Source of the DNA: Nocardioides sp.
Lineage (GTDB): Bacteria > Actinomycetota > Actinomycetes > Propionibacteriales > Nocardioidaceae
Length of the DNA: 64,000 nucleotides
Assembly (NCBI GenBank): GCA_030698375.1
Contig: JAUYLL010000112.1
Coordinates: forward strand, 1-64,000
Direction: 5' to 3'
Part shown: one piece after another, positions 41,106-54,905 of the stretch
How positions within the stretch are numbered: position 1 is the stretch's first letter
How the letters are laid out: every line of letters begins with the position of its first letter
Program-made: the position numbers and the translations under genes
Notes under the pieces: model-generated
Seen by the model: only the letters and a program-made list of their open reading frames with translations
What the model was told of the DNA's origin: nothing
Databases searched by the model: none

Positions 41106-42216
41106 GGCCCCGTGGCGACGCAGGCGCCGGCGAGCGCGTCCGGCGGTGAGCCGCAGCAGCTCTCGCCCGGACAGGTCCTGGGCCGAGGGTCGGGCTCTCT
41201 GGCGCTCGAGGCGTCGTCCCATCCGGGCCAGGCGACGGTCCTTCGCCTCGATTTCCGCAGCGTGCTGCTCGTGGAGGGTCTGGATCGTGCGCTCGACCAT
41301 CGCAGTGGCCAGCTCGGAGGAGACCATCGGCGGGCCGGCGGGGTCTGCCACCGGCCGGGGGAGGGGACGGAGATCCTCCGGGTCGCCCACCACTCGGACG
41401 CCGAGGTCGCGCACGAGCGCAGCACGCTGCTCGCTCAGCTCCGCGACGCGCTCGGCCGCCGACGGGGGGAACGGAGGCACCGGGGCCTCGTCGGGCCAGG
41501 GTGCGGCAGCCTTGAAGCCGTCGGTGAGCGCGACCTGCAGCCTGTCGAGCTGCGCGTCCTCACCCCAGCCGTGTGTCTGATAGGCGAGGTTGAGGCGCCG
41601 GATCGCCTCGACGCGACCGATCCCCAGCGACGGGTTGCGCCGACCGTCACCGGTCTCGGCGAGCAGGCCGTCGGGGAGCCCTAGGAGGCGTTCGAGGACG
41701 CGCGCCAGCTGGCCGGGGTCGTTCTCGTCAGCGATGACCAGGGTGAACCCTGCTCAGCCACTCCTCCCAGGTGAGCGTGCTGAGCCGCATCTTCACCCTC
41801 TGCTGCCACTGAGAGGGCAGCAGACGGTCGAGTCGCTTGGCGACGGCGACCACGTGCGGGTGGTCCTGCCCGAGGTCGCGTACCACCGTCCGTGCGCCTG
41901 CCAGGTCTGCCTTGGCGAAGTCCTCGGTGCTCACGCAGACCCGCATCGTGGCCGCCGACCGCACTTCCTCCGCGAGGGCGTGCCAACGCTCGATGCGGGG
42001 ATTCGGACGAGTGAACGGGACCTGGAGGCCCAACGCCGCCCAGACACCCTCGCGCGGGCGCGAGCCCCGTCCCGGGTACACCACTCCGTGCTCGCGCAGT
42101 GCCTCCCGCCTGCGGTGCATCGCGCCCTGGATCGCGGTGGTCCCGGTCTTCTGCGGTCCGATGTGCAACAGCCGCGTCGCCGGGGGCAGCAGCAGGTCTT
42201 CCTCACGGGTCAACAT
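41097..42216 (-). pseudogene. Broken sulfotransferase-family gene
   Basis: The 5' part (from ATG 42216, with GGGAGAG upstream) reads LLHIGPQKTGTTAIQGAMHR, the PAPS-binding loop of sulfotransferases, and runs to WEEWLSRVH, where a stop follows at about 41728. The family's C-terminal part continues in another frame from GFTLVIADENDPGQLARVLE to a coiled, Arg-rich tail ending at 41097. Both parts are well preserved but out of frame, and an expected internal segment is missing. A deletion or frameshift near 41750 has therefore broken the gene. The tail overlaps the FtsH stop by nine bases. Confidence 0.7.
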
Positions 42217-42294
42217 GGCACCCGACTCTCCCATGGAACAGTGGGACCCAAAGCCCTTCACCAAGCCCAGTGCGAGTCGTCCCGGAGGACACCC

Positions 42295-42921
42295 ATGAGG
42301 AAGACACTCACCACGCGAGTCGTCGTCGGTGCCACGGTGGCGCTGGCCATGATGCTGGCCGGCTGTGCCACCCAGACAGACGACCAGGGATCGGCCGCGC
42401 CGAGCAGCGCGGCGCCCGACCCAGTGCCGGCACCCGAGGACACCGAGGCGCTGCTGGCCGAGTGGGATCTGGACGGCATGACCACGGTGGAGATCATCGA
42501 CCACCTGGAGCGGCTGGCTGCGGCAGAGCGCCCGACGGACCTGATGGCGTCAGTCCGTCCAGGGGACCTGATGATCTCCGCGGACACGGGCGAGCTCAGC
42601 CTCGACGTCCCCGAGGACCGGTTCTACCTGTCCGTCGCGCCGTACGTCGACCAGACCCACGAGTGCTTCTACCACTCCCTGACCACCTGCCTGGGCGAGC
42701 TCGACTCGGCCGAGGTTCAGGTGCAGATCGTGGACGAGACCAATGACGAGGTGCTCGTCGACGAGACGCGCACCACCTTCGACAACGGCTTCACCGGGTT
42801 CTGGTTGCCCCGGGACATCGAAGGGACCCTGCGGGTCACCTACGACGGCAAGACTGGGTCCACTCGCTTCACGACCGACCAGGACGCGCCGACCTGCCTG
42901 ACCACGCTGCAGCTGGCGTAG
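42295..42921 (+). CDS. cueP: CueP-family periplasmic/extracellular copper-binding lipoprotein
   Basis: This 208-residue lipoprotein (lipobox MLAGC, Cys near residue 24) has the CueP hallmarks. These are DLDGMTTVEIIDHLERL, RPTDLMASVRPGDL, the Cys-containing ECFYHSLTTC, TFDNGFTGFWLPRDI and a final TCLTTLQL. CueP of Salmonella binds copper outside the cytoplasm through Cys/His. ATG 42295 follows CCGGAGGAC. It stands alone here, about 26 kb from the multicopper oxidase set, so copper handling is split. No copper-responsive promoter motif is obvious. Confidence 0.88.
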   Translation: MRKTLTTRVVVGATVALAMMLAGCATQTDDQGSAAPSSAAPDPVPAPEDTEALLAEWDLDGMTTVEIIDHLERLAAAERPTDLMASVRPGDLMISADTGELSLDVPEDRFYLSVAPYVDQTHECFYHSLTTCLGELDSAEVQVQIVDETNDEVLVDETRTTFDNGFTGFWLPRDIEGTLRVTYDGKTGSTRFTTDQDAPTCLTTLQLA

Positions 42922-42939
42922 CCCAGGAGGCGCCCCTCT

Positions 42940-42968
42940 GTGACGGGCGCAGCGGGCGCTGCTAACCT
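42940..42968 (+). promoter_or_regulatory. Promoter of the thiamine operon
   Basis: GTGACG (42940-42945) and TAACCT (42963-42968) are -35 and -10 elements with a 17-base spacer. The start near 42975 would place the riboswitch at the very 5' end of the transcript. Confidence 0.5.
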
Positions 42969-42981
42969 CCACCGCAATCCA

Positions 42982-43078
42982 CCACGGGAGTCCGAGGCAT
43001 CGGGCTGAGATGGGGCTGTAGCCGCCCCGACCGTCGAACCTGATCCGGGTCATGCCGGCGAAGGAAGCGAGGAGCGGC
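42982..43078 (+). ncRNA. TPP riboswitch (THI element)
   Basis: The conserved thi-box pieces are present in order: GGGCTGAGAT, CCGTCGAACCTGATCCGGGT and CATGCCGGCGAAGGAA, with the closing stem starting at CCACGGGAG. It lies directly before a thiO-thiS-thiG-thiE-thiC operon. Binding of thiamine pyrophosphate should repress the operon, probably by masking translation initiation as is usual in actinobacteria. Confidence 0.93.
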
Positions 43079-43144
43079 TGTGCTGCTACGCATTCCCTGC
43101 ACCCCCGACGGGCCAGGTCCGTCGTCCGTCCTGCTGCGTGCTCC

Positions 43145-44232
43145 GTGAGCGCGCAGCGCGTCGTCGTCCTCGGTGGCGGCATCGTCGGACTCGCCTGCGC
43201 CGACGAGCTCGTGCACGCCGGGCACGACGTCACCGTGCTCGACCCCAGTCCGGGCGGCGGCGCGAGCCGTGCTGCAGCGGGCATGCTCGCTCCAGGGGGC
43301 GAGGCGTGGTTCGGGGAGGAGCCGCTCCTGCGGCTGGGGCTCGACTCGGCCGCCCGCTGGCCGGCGTACGCGGCCGACCTGGAGAGGCGATCCGGTCATC
43401 GCGTGGACCTGCGCGCCACCGGCACGCTGCTGGTCGGCTGCGACCACGACGACCTCACCGAGGTACGGCGGACCGCGGCCTTGCTCGAGCAGCACGAGGT
43501 GGTCGTCGAGGACCTGGACCGGCGCGAGCTCCGGGAGCGGGAGCCGACCCTCACCTCCCGCGTCGCGGGCGGGGCGTACCTGCCGCACGACCACCAGGTG
43601 AACCCACGCCGGGTGACGACCGCGCTCCTGCACCTGCTCGGCCCGAGGGTCCGGCACCAGAGGGGCGCCACGACCGGTGACGGCGTACGGCTGGATGACG
43701 GCACCCACCTCACCGCGGACGTCGTCGTGCTCGCCACCGGCACGGGAATGCCGGGCACCCGCCCCGTCCGGGGCGAGATCGTCCGGGCGCGGACCGACGA
43801 CCCGCCGCGGCGCGTGGTCCGCGCGCAGGTTCACGGCGACCGCGTCTACGTGGTGCCGCGAGCCGACGGGGAGGTGGTCATCGGCGCGACCGTCGAGGAG
43901 CACGCCCCGGCGCAGCAGCCGCTACCGACGCTCGGCGGGACCGCCCGGCTGCTCGAGAACGCCCGCACCCTGCTGCCCGGTCTGGAGCGCGCCGAGCTGC
44001 TGGAGGTGCTCGCCCGGGACCGGCCCGGCAGCCCCGACAACGGTCCGCTGATCGGGCCGTGGACCGGGTCGGACGGCACGCGCGTCCTCGCCGCCGGGGG
44101 CCACCACCGCGGCGGCGTCCTGCTCGCCCCGGTGACCGCGGCCGCGGTCCGGGCGTACGTCGAGGAGACCGCCGTCCCGGAGGTGGCCCGCCCCTTCACT
44201 CCCGACCGGTTCGACCAGAGAGGTGTCCAGGT

Positions 44233-44236
<4 letters not shown>
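43145..44236 (+). CDS. thiO: Glycine oxidase ThiO
   Basis: This 363-residue FAD enzyme oxidises glycine to dehydroglycine for thiazole synthesis. It has VVVLGGGIVGLACAD at the N-terminus, SRAAAGMLAPG near residue 41 and the C-terminal FAD motif AAGGHHRGGVLLAP. The GTG start (43145) is just after the riboswitch; its ribosome site is weak, fitting riboswitch control. The stop overlaps thiS (ATGA). Confidence 0.92.
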
Positions 44237-48405
<4,169 letters not shown>

Positions 48406-48409
<4 letters not shown>

Positions 48410-49131
48410 GATCCGGCCGCCGCGTCCTCGATCACCTGCTCGAACACCTCGAGGGGCTGCGCGCCGACCACCGGCGTGCCGTTGATGACGAAGGACGGCG
48501 TACCGGTGACCCCGATCTGGCGGCCTTCCTCGAAGTCGTCCGCGACGAGGTCGCGGGTCCGCCCCGCGGCCATGTCGTCGCGGAAACGCTCGACGTCGAG
48601 CCCGAGGTCACGCGCGACAGCCTCGACGTGGTCGGCGTCCAGCCCGCCGCTGTTGGGCGGGAGCTGGTCGGCGTACATGGCGTCGTGGAACTCCCAGAAC
48701 CGGTCCTGGGCCGCTGCGGCCCGCCCGGCGAGGGCGGCCGTGGTCGACTCCGGCCCGAGGTACGGGAAGTCGCGCCACTCGATGCGCAGCGTGCCGTCGG
48801 CGACGTACCGCTCCTCGAGGGCGGGTGCCGTGTCACGCGCGAACTTGCCGCAGAAGGGGCACTGGAACTCGGAGTACACGACCAGCACGACCGGAGCGTC
48901 GGGACTGCCCTTCGCCACCGGGTCGTCGGCGTCGCGCCTGGGCAGGTCCGCCAGGGGGTCAGGGGCCGAGTCGGGGCCCGACTCGCCGGCCGTCACGGAC
49001 GCGGGGGCCTCTCCGTCCTGGGCCGTGCCGTCGTCCGGTCGACCGACGAGGGCAGCGACCAGGACGGCGGCCGCCAGGACGGCGACCGTCAGCGGGAGGA
49101 TGAGGTTCTTCCGGTGGGCGGTCTCAGGCAT
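48406..49131 (-). CDS. Membrane-anchored DsbA-family thiol oxidoreductase
   Basis: This 241-residue protein has an N-terminal anchor (LILPLTVAVLAAAVLVAALV), an acidic linker and a thioredoxin fold with the active site FQCPFCGKFA near residue 90, and cis-Pro in GVTGTPSFVINGTPV. It should form or rearrange disulfides outside the membrane. It lies between the CPVC membrane protein and the CcdA-like reductant carrier, which could supply it with electrons. Confidence 0.9.
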
Positions 49132-49627
49132 GGGGGTCCTCGGATCGGGGGGCGAGATGTGCTGGGCGGAGTTGGGCTGTGTCCGGGACCGTGCAGGCGA
49201 GCTCTCCGCGGAGCCGCTGCCGCAACGCCCACACGAGGAGCGCCACGGCGGCGAGCTGGAGCAGGGGCTGCACCGGTTCGAACCAGGTCAGTGCGCCGGC
49301 ACTGCCCAGCGCGACGAGCACCAACTTGTTGCAGACCGGGCAGCCGACGGCGAAGAACGTGAGCACACTGGCCAGCACGCCACCACGGCCCGGCCGATCG
49401 GACTCCGGGGGGACCGGGGCGGCGACGTAGGTCGCGACGAGGAGCCCGGCCAGCACGGACGTGACCAGCAGCGACGGCCAGGACCACCAGGTCGGCGGGA
49501 TCTCCCTGCCGAAGAACGGTGTCTCGATGAGGGCGGTGGGTACGCCGACCAGCGCCACGAACGCCACGGTCGCACCGGCCGCGGCCAGCCACCGACGCGC
49601 GGGCCAGGCGGCCAGGACACGCATCAT
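49124..49627 (-). CDS. Small membrane protein with CPVCNK motif
   Basis: This 167-residue protein has about four helices and a conserved-looking membrane-edge motif, FFAVGCPVCNKLVLVALG, near residue 94. A CxxC next to DsbA- and CcdA-like genes suggests a redox-active thiol pair. ATG 49627 overlaps the stop of the ArsR-rhodanese gene (ATGA), and the 3' end overlaps the DsbA start by eight bases. I do not recognise a named family. Confidence 0.75.
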   Translation of the reverse strand: MMRVLAAWPARRWLAAAGATVAFVALVGVPTALIETPFFGREIPPTWWSWPSLLVTSVLAGLLVATYVAAPVPPESDRPGRGGVLASVLTFFAVGCPVCNKLVLVALGSAGALTWFEPVQPLLQLAAVALLVWALRQRLRGELACTVPDTAQLRPAHLAPRSEDPHA

Positions 49628-50289
49628 GCCCCCACCTCCACGGGGTGGCCGTGGGTGCGCCACTCGAGCATCCCGTCCTCCAGGCGCCGGGCAGCGATGC
49701 CCGATCCGCCGAGGAGACGCACGGCGTCGTGGGCGAGCACGCAGTAGGCGCCTCGGCAGTAGGCCACGACGTGCCCGCTGCGGCGCAGCTGGTCCGCCGC
49801 GGCGGCGAGGTCGCCGAACGGGAGGCTCCGCGCCCCGGGGATGTGACCGGCCTCGAACTCCTCACGGGGGCGGACGTCGAGCAGCTCGACGTCCCCGCTG
49901 GCGAGGAGGTCCTCGAGGTCCTGCCGGCTGACGATGCCGACCTCCTCGGACCCGGGCACGTCCAGGTACGCCTCGAGCGCACGGTGGACGTCGGCGGACC
50001 GGTCGCGCGCCACGGCCAGCATCGTCTCGTAGAGCGCGAGGACGTCGTCGCCCGCGATCCGGTAGTAGATGCGGGTGCCCTCGCGACGGGTGCGGACGAG
50101 GTTGGACAGCTTGAGGACCTGGAGGTGCGCCGAGGCGGTGCTCACCCCCATGTCGGCGGCGCGTGCGAGAGCATCGACGGTGCGCTCACCCTGGGTGAGC
50201 AGGTCGACGAGCTCGAGCCTTCGGGCACTGCCGAAGGCCTTGCCGACCACGGCGAGCTCCTGGAACACGTCGGCGCGCGACGTCGTCAT
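49624..50289 (-). CDS. ArsR-family regulator fused to rhodanese domain
   Basis: This 221-residue protein has an ArsR winged helix (residues 10-95; LVDLLTQGERTVDALARAAD, GVSTASAHLQVLKLSNLV) followed by a rhodanese domain (about 120-215) with the sulfur-accepting loop AYCRGAYCVLAH. It probably senses persulfide or reactive sulfur and represses the redox operon it opens. ATG 50289 follows GGAGG. The direct repeat GGAATA-N2-GGAATA (50302-50315) just upstream is a possible operator. Confidence 0.9.
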   Translation of the reverse strand: MTTSRADVFQELAVVGKAFGSARRLELVDLLTQGERTVDALARAADMGVSTASAHLQVLKLSNLVRTRREGTRIYYRIAGDDVLALYETMLAVARDRSADVHRALEAYLDVPGSEEVGIVSRQDLEDLLASGDVELLDVRPREEFEAGHIPGARSLPFGDLAAAADQLRRSGHVVAYCRGAYCVLAHDAVRLLGGSGIAARRLEDGMLEWRTHGHPVEVGA

Positions 50290-50301
50290 CGCATCCTCCA
50301 A

Positions 50302-50315
50302 GGAATAGTGGAATA
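50302..50315. promoter_or_regulatory. Direct repeat upstream of the ArsR-rhodanese gene
   Basis: GGAATA at 50302-50307 and 50310-50315 (TATTCC twice on the coding strand) lies 13 bases upstream of the start. The position fits an operator or a -10 region. No classical ArsR box is seen. Confidence 0.3.
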
Positions 50316-50357
50316 GGGAGGCTACGTGACGACGCCGCCGATGGCGACCGGGGGCTG

Positions 50358-51977
50358 CTACACGGGCGTGACGGTGTGCTCCTGGGCGACCTGCTTGGCC
50401 CACTTGTAGTCCGCCTTGCCGGCCGGCGTCCGCTTCACCGTCGGCACCACGACCAGGTCGCGGGGGACCTTGTAACCGGCCAGTGACTCGCGGGCGTGGG
50501 CCTGGACGCTCTCGAGCGTGGGCTCACGTCCTTCGCGCGGCGACACGACGGCCGCGACCCGCTCACCGAGGCGCTCGTCGGGGACGGCGACGACGAGCAC
50601 GTCGGCGACGTCGGGGTGACCGTGGAGGATGTTCTCGACCTCCTCGACATACACCTTCTCGCCGCCGGTGTTGATGCACTGCGAACCTCGACCGAGGAAG
50701 ACGATGGAGCCGTCGTGGTCGCGGTAGCCCATGTCGCCCAGCACCGAGCAGCGGCGCCCGTCGGGCAGGGTGCGGAAGGTGCGGGCGGTCTTCTCCTCGT
50801 CCTTGTAGTAGCCCTGGGGGACCGGTCCGAGGCGGGCGATGAGCCCGACGTTCTCGGGACCGGAGGGGAGCTCGGCGAGGTTCTCGTCGACGACCAGCAT
50901 CTTGTCGGTGGCGGGCACCCGCAGGTTCCCGTTCTCGTCAAGGTTGATCTCTCCGTCGTTGCCGGACTCCGAGGCGCCGAAGTTGTCGCGCTGCATGGCG
51001 TTGGGGGCCAGGGCATGGAACCGCCCACGGCACGCCTGCGACCAGATGGCGCCGCCGGAGGCGATCATGAACAGCCCGGAGTAGTCCACGTCGTCCTTGC
51101 GCCGCTCCATCTCCTCGACCAGCGGCATGCCCATCGCGTCGCCGACGATGAGCAGGCTCTGCAGCCCGTCGTTCGCGACCCCGTCGACGATCTTGGTCGG
51201 GTCGAAGTCCCGCAGCATGACCAGGCGGCCACCGAAGATGAAGTAGAAGAACATCGCGTACGACGCCGCCCCGTGCATGAGGGGCGCTGCGATGAGGAAC
51301 GAGATCGGGGGCATCGCCTCCGCGGCGGTCGCGATGGCCTCCAGGTCCTCGTGCGCGTCGCCGTACGGGTTGCCGCCCGAGAGCGGCTTGTGGAACAGGT
51401 CGTCGTGGGTCCAGACCACGCCCTTGGGGTAGCCCGTGGTGCCGCCGGTGTAGAGGATGTAGTGCTCCTCGCCGGTGCGCGGCTCGAAGTCACGCTCGGT
51501 CGACTGCTCGCGCCAGCCGGCGTGGTCGACCACGGCCACGCCGCGGTCGGTGGCCGCCGCCGAGAGCTTCTCGTCGACGGTCCCGACGACGAAGACGGTG
51601 CGCACCCCGGGCAGGCTGCCCAGGACCCGGGCCAGCGACTGCTGGTGCTCGGGCTCCTCGACCACGATCCCGACCGCGTCGGAGTTGGTGAACAGGTACT
51701 CCAGCTCGGCGTCGGTGTAGCGGTAGTTGACGTTGATCGGGACCGCCCGGATCTTCAACAGGCCGACCATCGTCGTGACGTGCTCGACGCAGTTCTTCAG
51801 GAAGATCGCCACGTGCTCGCCCGCTCCGATGCCGGAGTCGGTCAGCAGATGGGCCACCTGGGTGGCCTCCCGGTCGAACTCGGCGTACGTCAGGTCGCGG
51901 CCCTCGTAGGTCAGGGCGACCCGGTCAGGGACGGTGTCGGCGACGGTCTCGAACACGGTGGCGAGGTTGAACTTCAC
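50358..51977 (-). CDS. Acyl-CoA synthetase (AMP-forming)
   Basis: This 539-residue adenylate-forming enzyme has the AMP signature YILYTGGTTGYPKGVV near residue 170, FGASESGNDGE, GYRDHDGSIVFLGRGSQCIN and the final catalytic Lys in RTPAGKADYKWAK. It activates a fatty or steroid-type acid to its CoA ester. GTG 51977 follows GAGGAG. It lies 68 bases upstream of the redox operon start, on the same strand, and is probably separate. Its chain preference cannot be read. Confidence 0.9.
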   Translation of the reverse strand: MKFNLATVFETVADTVPDRVALTYEGRDLTYAEFDREATQVAHLLTDSGIGAGEHVAIFLKNCVEHVTTMVGLLKIRAVPINVNYRYTDAELEYLFTNSDAVGIVVEEPEHQQSLARVLGSLPGVRTVFVVGTVDEKLSAAATDRGVAVVDHAGWREQSTERDFEPRTGEEHYILYTGGTTGYPKGVVWTHDDLFHKPLSGGNPYGDAHEDLEAIATAAEAMPPISFLIAAPLMHGAASYAMFFYFIFGGRLVMLRDFDPTKIVDGVANDGLQSLLIVGDAMGMPLVEEMERRKDDVDYSGLFMIASGGAIWSQACRGRFHALAPNAMQRDNFGASESGNDGEINLDENGNLRVPATDKMLVVDENLAELPSGPENVGLIARLGPVPQGYYKDEEKTARTFRTLPDGRRCSVLGDMGYRDHDGSIVFLGRGSQCINTGGEKVYVEEVENILHGHPDVADVLVVAVPDERLGERVAAVVSPREGREPTLESVQAHARESLAGYKVPRDLVVVPTVKRTPAGKADYKWAKQVAQEHTVTPV

Positions 51978-52205
51978 GCGTGGCTCCTCTGGATGCGCGA
52001 CCGGCGTCCCCGAGACGTGGTGGCCGTGGGCGCGCGTGGGTGTCGGCACTACGGACAGCACGCGACCAGCCGGTGGCCGGTCACGTGGCCGGCATCGTAG
52101 CGATCTTGGAGCGCCTCTGTGGCCTGGATCACCATCTGGGGCGCGGGCGTCACCGGGGCAGGTGGCGCGGTGCAGCGCGGAACGGTCGTACGGGAAGATG
52201 GTGGC

Positions 52206-52592
52206 GTGAGGTTCACCGAGCATGAGCTGACCGTCGCTGTCGAGGCCGTGGCGCGACGGCTGGATGCGACGACGCGCGCGCCGTGGTCCCGCAAGAAGGC
52301 CGCCGAGCGGTGGGACGGGCTGTCGAAGATGCAGCGGTACGAGCGGCTCTCGGCCGCCGCGGACCTGGTCCTCCCGGTCCTGGCCGCCCTACCGGAACGA
52401 CCGACCGTGGGCTCTTCGCCGGCGTTCAGCGCCGAGGAGTACACCGCGGCGGTCGAGCAGGCGCGGGGGAGTGCTGCGGGCAAGCGCGAACGGATGGCGG
52501 TCGTCGTCCTGGCCGACCTCGCGCGGCGTGGGGTCGCCGCCATGCCGGTGCGTCGGGACCCCGACGCGTTCGAGGTGCCCGACCACCTCTGA
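52206..52592 (+). CDS. Conserved hypothetical protein, helical
   Basis: This 128-residue protein (VRFTEHELTVAVEAVARRLD..., ending RRDPDAFEVPDHL) is mostly helical and charged, without signal or membrane segment. The start at GTG 52206 is chosen because coding character begins there, though the ribosome site is weak. It is divergent from the acyl-CoA synthetase, with 228 bases between holding no other clear feature, and convergent with the nitroreductase. I do not recognise the family. Confidence 0.62.
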   Translation: MRFTEHELTVAVEAVARRLDATTRAPWSRKKAAERWDGLSKMQRYERLSAAADLVLPVLAALPERPTVGSSPAFSAEEYTAAVEQARGSAAGKRERMAVVVLADLARRGVAAMPVRRDPDAFEVPDHL

Positions 52593-52658
52593 GCAGCCCG
52601 TGCTGACTCTGTGTGCAGGAAACTGGGGTTTCGAGACCTGATTCCGGGTCCAGAACTG

Positions 52659-52686
52659 GAAAGTCACTACACGTGTAGTGACTTTC
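52659..52686. terminator. 28-bp perfect palindrome, bidirectional terminator
   Basis: GAAAGTCACTACAC and its exact reverse complement meet with no spacer, between two convergent genes ending at 52592 and 52693. As RNA it folds with an ACGT loop in either direction, so it is best read as a shared terminator. Its T/A edges (GACTTTC) give a short U tract both ways. Confidence 0.6.
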
Positions 52687-52692
52687 GACCCC

Positions 52693-53328
52693 TCAGAGGA
52701 CGGTGACGGCGGCGTCAAAGGGGAGCCGGGGGAGGCGCTCCTGCCAGGCGTCGGCGGCGGGCCGGCCGAGGTTCACGACGACGAGGGTGCGGTGGTCGCC
52801 GTCGGGGAAGAGCTCGGCGTCGATGCCGGTGGCGTCGAGGCCGGACATCGGCCCGGCGGCCAGGCCGACGGCGCGGGCGGCGACGATGAAGTAGCCGACC
52901 TGGAGGCTCCCGTTGAGCGTCGCCATCGCGAGGCGACCCGCCTCGTTCGGCTCGAGGCCGTCGCGGATCCCGGGTGCGTGCGGGAAGACGGTGGGGAGCT
53001 CGTCGTGGAACCGGACGTCGGCGGCGAGCACGGCGACCACGGGTGCGGCAAGCGTCTTGCCCTTGTTGCCCTCGGCCATGTGCGCGACGAGCCGCTCGCG
53101 GGCCTCGCCCTGACGGAGGAAGAGGATCCGCAGCGGCTGGCTGTTCATCGCGGTCGGACCCCACTGCGCGAGGTCGTAGATCGCCGCGAGCTGCTCGTCT
53201 GTGACCTCCTCGTCGGTGAACGTGTTCGCGGTCCGCGCCTCGCGGAACAGCAGGTCCTGGGCGTCGGCGTCGAGGGCGTACGGGGCGGCGGCGAGCGTCT
53301 CGGTGGTCATGAACAGTTGAAGGCTCAT
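52693..53328 (-). CDS. Nitroreductase-family protein (RutE/HadB-like)
   Basis: This 211-residue FMN enzyme of the malonic semialdehyde reductase-like branch has FREARTANTFTDEEVTDEQL, WGPTAMNSQPLRI (FMN contact) and YFIVAARAVGLAAGPMSGLD. It reduces an aldehyde, nitro group or quinone with NAD(P)H. The start at 53328 is uncertain; ATG 53310 is possible, and neither has a good ribosome site. It lies 37 bases downstream of the MFS gene in the same direction. Confidence 0.87.
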   Translation of the reverse strand: MSLQLFMTTETLAAAPYALDADAQDLLFREARTANTFTDEEVTDEQLAAIYDLAQWGPTAMNSQPLRILFLRQGEARERLVAHMAEGNKGKTLAAPVVAVLAADVRFHDELPTVFPHAPGIRDGLEPNEAGRLAMATLNGSLQVGYFIVAARAVGLAAGPMSGLDATGIDAELFPDGDHRTLVVVNLGRPAADAWQERLPRLPFDAAVTVL

Positions 53329-53365
53329 CTGTTGTCAGGTGTTCCCGCATCCGGGGAGAGGTAGG

Positions 53366-54820
53366 TCACATCGTGCCCGGGGCGTGGGCCGGTTCGCGTC
53401 GCCACGACCACACCGCTGTGGCCAGGGCCGCAAGGAGCACGGCCACGGAGACCGCCAACGCCCACCGCAGCGCGACGCCCGGGTCGTCGTACCGGGTCAC
53501 TGCCACCTGGTACGCCGTCATCACCACCGCGGCGCCGATCGCGGCGCCGATGCGCTGACCGGTCTGCACGCCGCCACCCGCGGCCCCTCCCATCCGGGTT
53601 GGCACCTCGGCCAGGGTGAGGGTGAAGTTCGGAGACACCACGGCCCCACCCCCGAGGCCGGCCACCAGCAGCGTGAGCGTCAGGACCCACCACAATCGTC
53701 CGGTTCCGTCGACGACGGGCACCAGCCCTGCGAGGGCCACGAGCCCGCCGATCATCGTGACCAGGGCCAGGACGGTGAGCCGACGGCCGGCCCTGCTGAC
53801 GAGCCGCCCGGCCAGGGGCGAGGCCACCGCGGAGCCGAGCGCGAACGGGGTGAGCAGCAGCCCGGTCTGCAGCGCGGAGTAGTCCAGGCCGTCCTGGAGG
53901 AAGACGCTGAGGACCAGGAACACCCCGGTGAAGCCGGTGAAGTAGAGGGTGCCGATCGCGATCCCGCTGGCGTAGCCGGGTACGGCACGGAGCAGGCCGA
54001 GGTCGAGCAGCGGGGCGCCTCCCCGTGCGACCACCCGACGCTCCCATCGCACGAACGCCACCGCGAGGCCGGGGACGAGGACGAGCAGGGCGAGGGGGAG
54101 GCGCTGGCCGCTCTCGACGCTCACGACCGGGTAGAGCAGGCACAGCACGGTGGCGCCGAGGAGGAGGGCGCCCACCGGGTCCAGCCGGGTGTCGGGAGTG
54201 CCCAGGACCTCTCGCGGCGGGACCATCCGAGCGATGGCGACGAGCAGCACGAGCCCGATCGGCACGTTGACCAGGAAGATCCAGCGCCAGCCCTCCTCCT
54301 CGCCGAGGAGGGCGATGATCAGCCCGCCGACGACCGGGCCGAGCGCTGCGGAGACCGAGACGGTGAACCCGAAGAGCCCGAAGGCGATCCCGCGCTCCGG
54401 TCCGCGAAAGAGGGTCTGGATCAACCCGGTGTTCTGCGGGGTGAGCAGACCGGCAGCGAACCCCTGGACCAACCGCGCGAGCACCAGCAGTTCGATGCTG
54501 GGCGCGAGGCCGGCGGCCGCGCTCGCGAGCACGAACCCGCTCAGACCGATGAGCATCATCCGGCGCCGGCCCCACGCGTCGCCGAGGCGTCCTCCGGTGA
54601 CCAGGGTCAGGCCGAAGGCGAGCGCGTAGCCGGAGACGACCCACTGGATCGTGCCCACGGTGGTGTCGAGCCCCTCGCGAATCGAGGGGACGGCGACGTT
54701 CACGATCGTCACGTCGAGCAGCACCATGAAGCCCGCGACGAGAGTGACGCCGAGGATCCGCCACCGTCGGGGATCGGGCTCGTACGGCGCCTCGGCCACG
54801 TCCGCCGTCGGCTCGCTCAC
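53366..54820 (-). CDS. MFS drug exporter (DHA2/EmrB-QacA type)
   Basis: This 484-residue protein has about 14 transmembrane helices. It carries VLLDVTIVNVAVPSI in TM1 (motif D1), GGRLGDAWGRRRMM between TM2 and TM3 (motif A), and GPVVGGLI in TM5 (motif C, typical of antiporters). It exports drugs or metabolites using the proton gradient. The start is GTG 54820. It is followed by the nitroreductase. Confidence 0.9.
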   Translation of the reverse strand: MSEPTADVAEAPYEPDPRRWRILGVTLVAGFMVLLDVTIVNVAVPSIREGLDTTVGTIQWVVSGYALAFGLTLVTGGRLGDAWGRRRMMLIGLSGFVLASAAAGLAPSIELLVLARLVQGFAAGLLTPQNTGLIQTLFRGPERGIAFGLFGFTVSVSAALGPVVGGLIIALLGEEEGWRWIFLVNVPIGLVLLVAIARMVPPREVLGTPDTRLDPVGALLLGATVLCLLYPVVSVESGQRLPLALLVLVPGLAVAFVRWERRVVARGGAPLLDLGLLRAVPGYASGIAIGTLYFTGFTGVFLVLSVFLQDGLDYSALQTGLLLTPFALGSAVASPLAGRLVSRAGRRLTVLALVTMIGGLVALAGLVPVVDGTGRLWWVLTLTLLVAGLGGGAVVSPNFTLTLAEVPTRMGGAAGGGVQTGQRIGAAIGAAVVMTAYQVAVTRYDDPGVALRWALAVSVAVLLAALATAVWSWRREPAHAPGTM

Positions 54821-54905
54821 CTCGTCACGCTACCCACCCGCCGGGGAGGGTCCGGTGCGCGTCGGGCGTCCGGCTGCACCCGGCGGCGCGGGTAGCCTGC
54901 GTCGG

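Noticed and set aside
41112-41684. 190-codon + frame opposite the sulfotransferase remnant
   Set aside because: The minus strand carries recognisable sulfotransferase sequence; the + frame has none.
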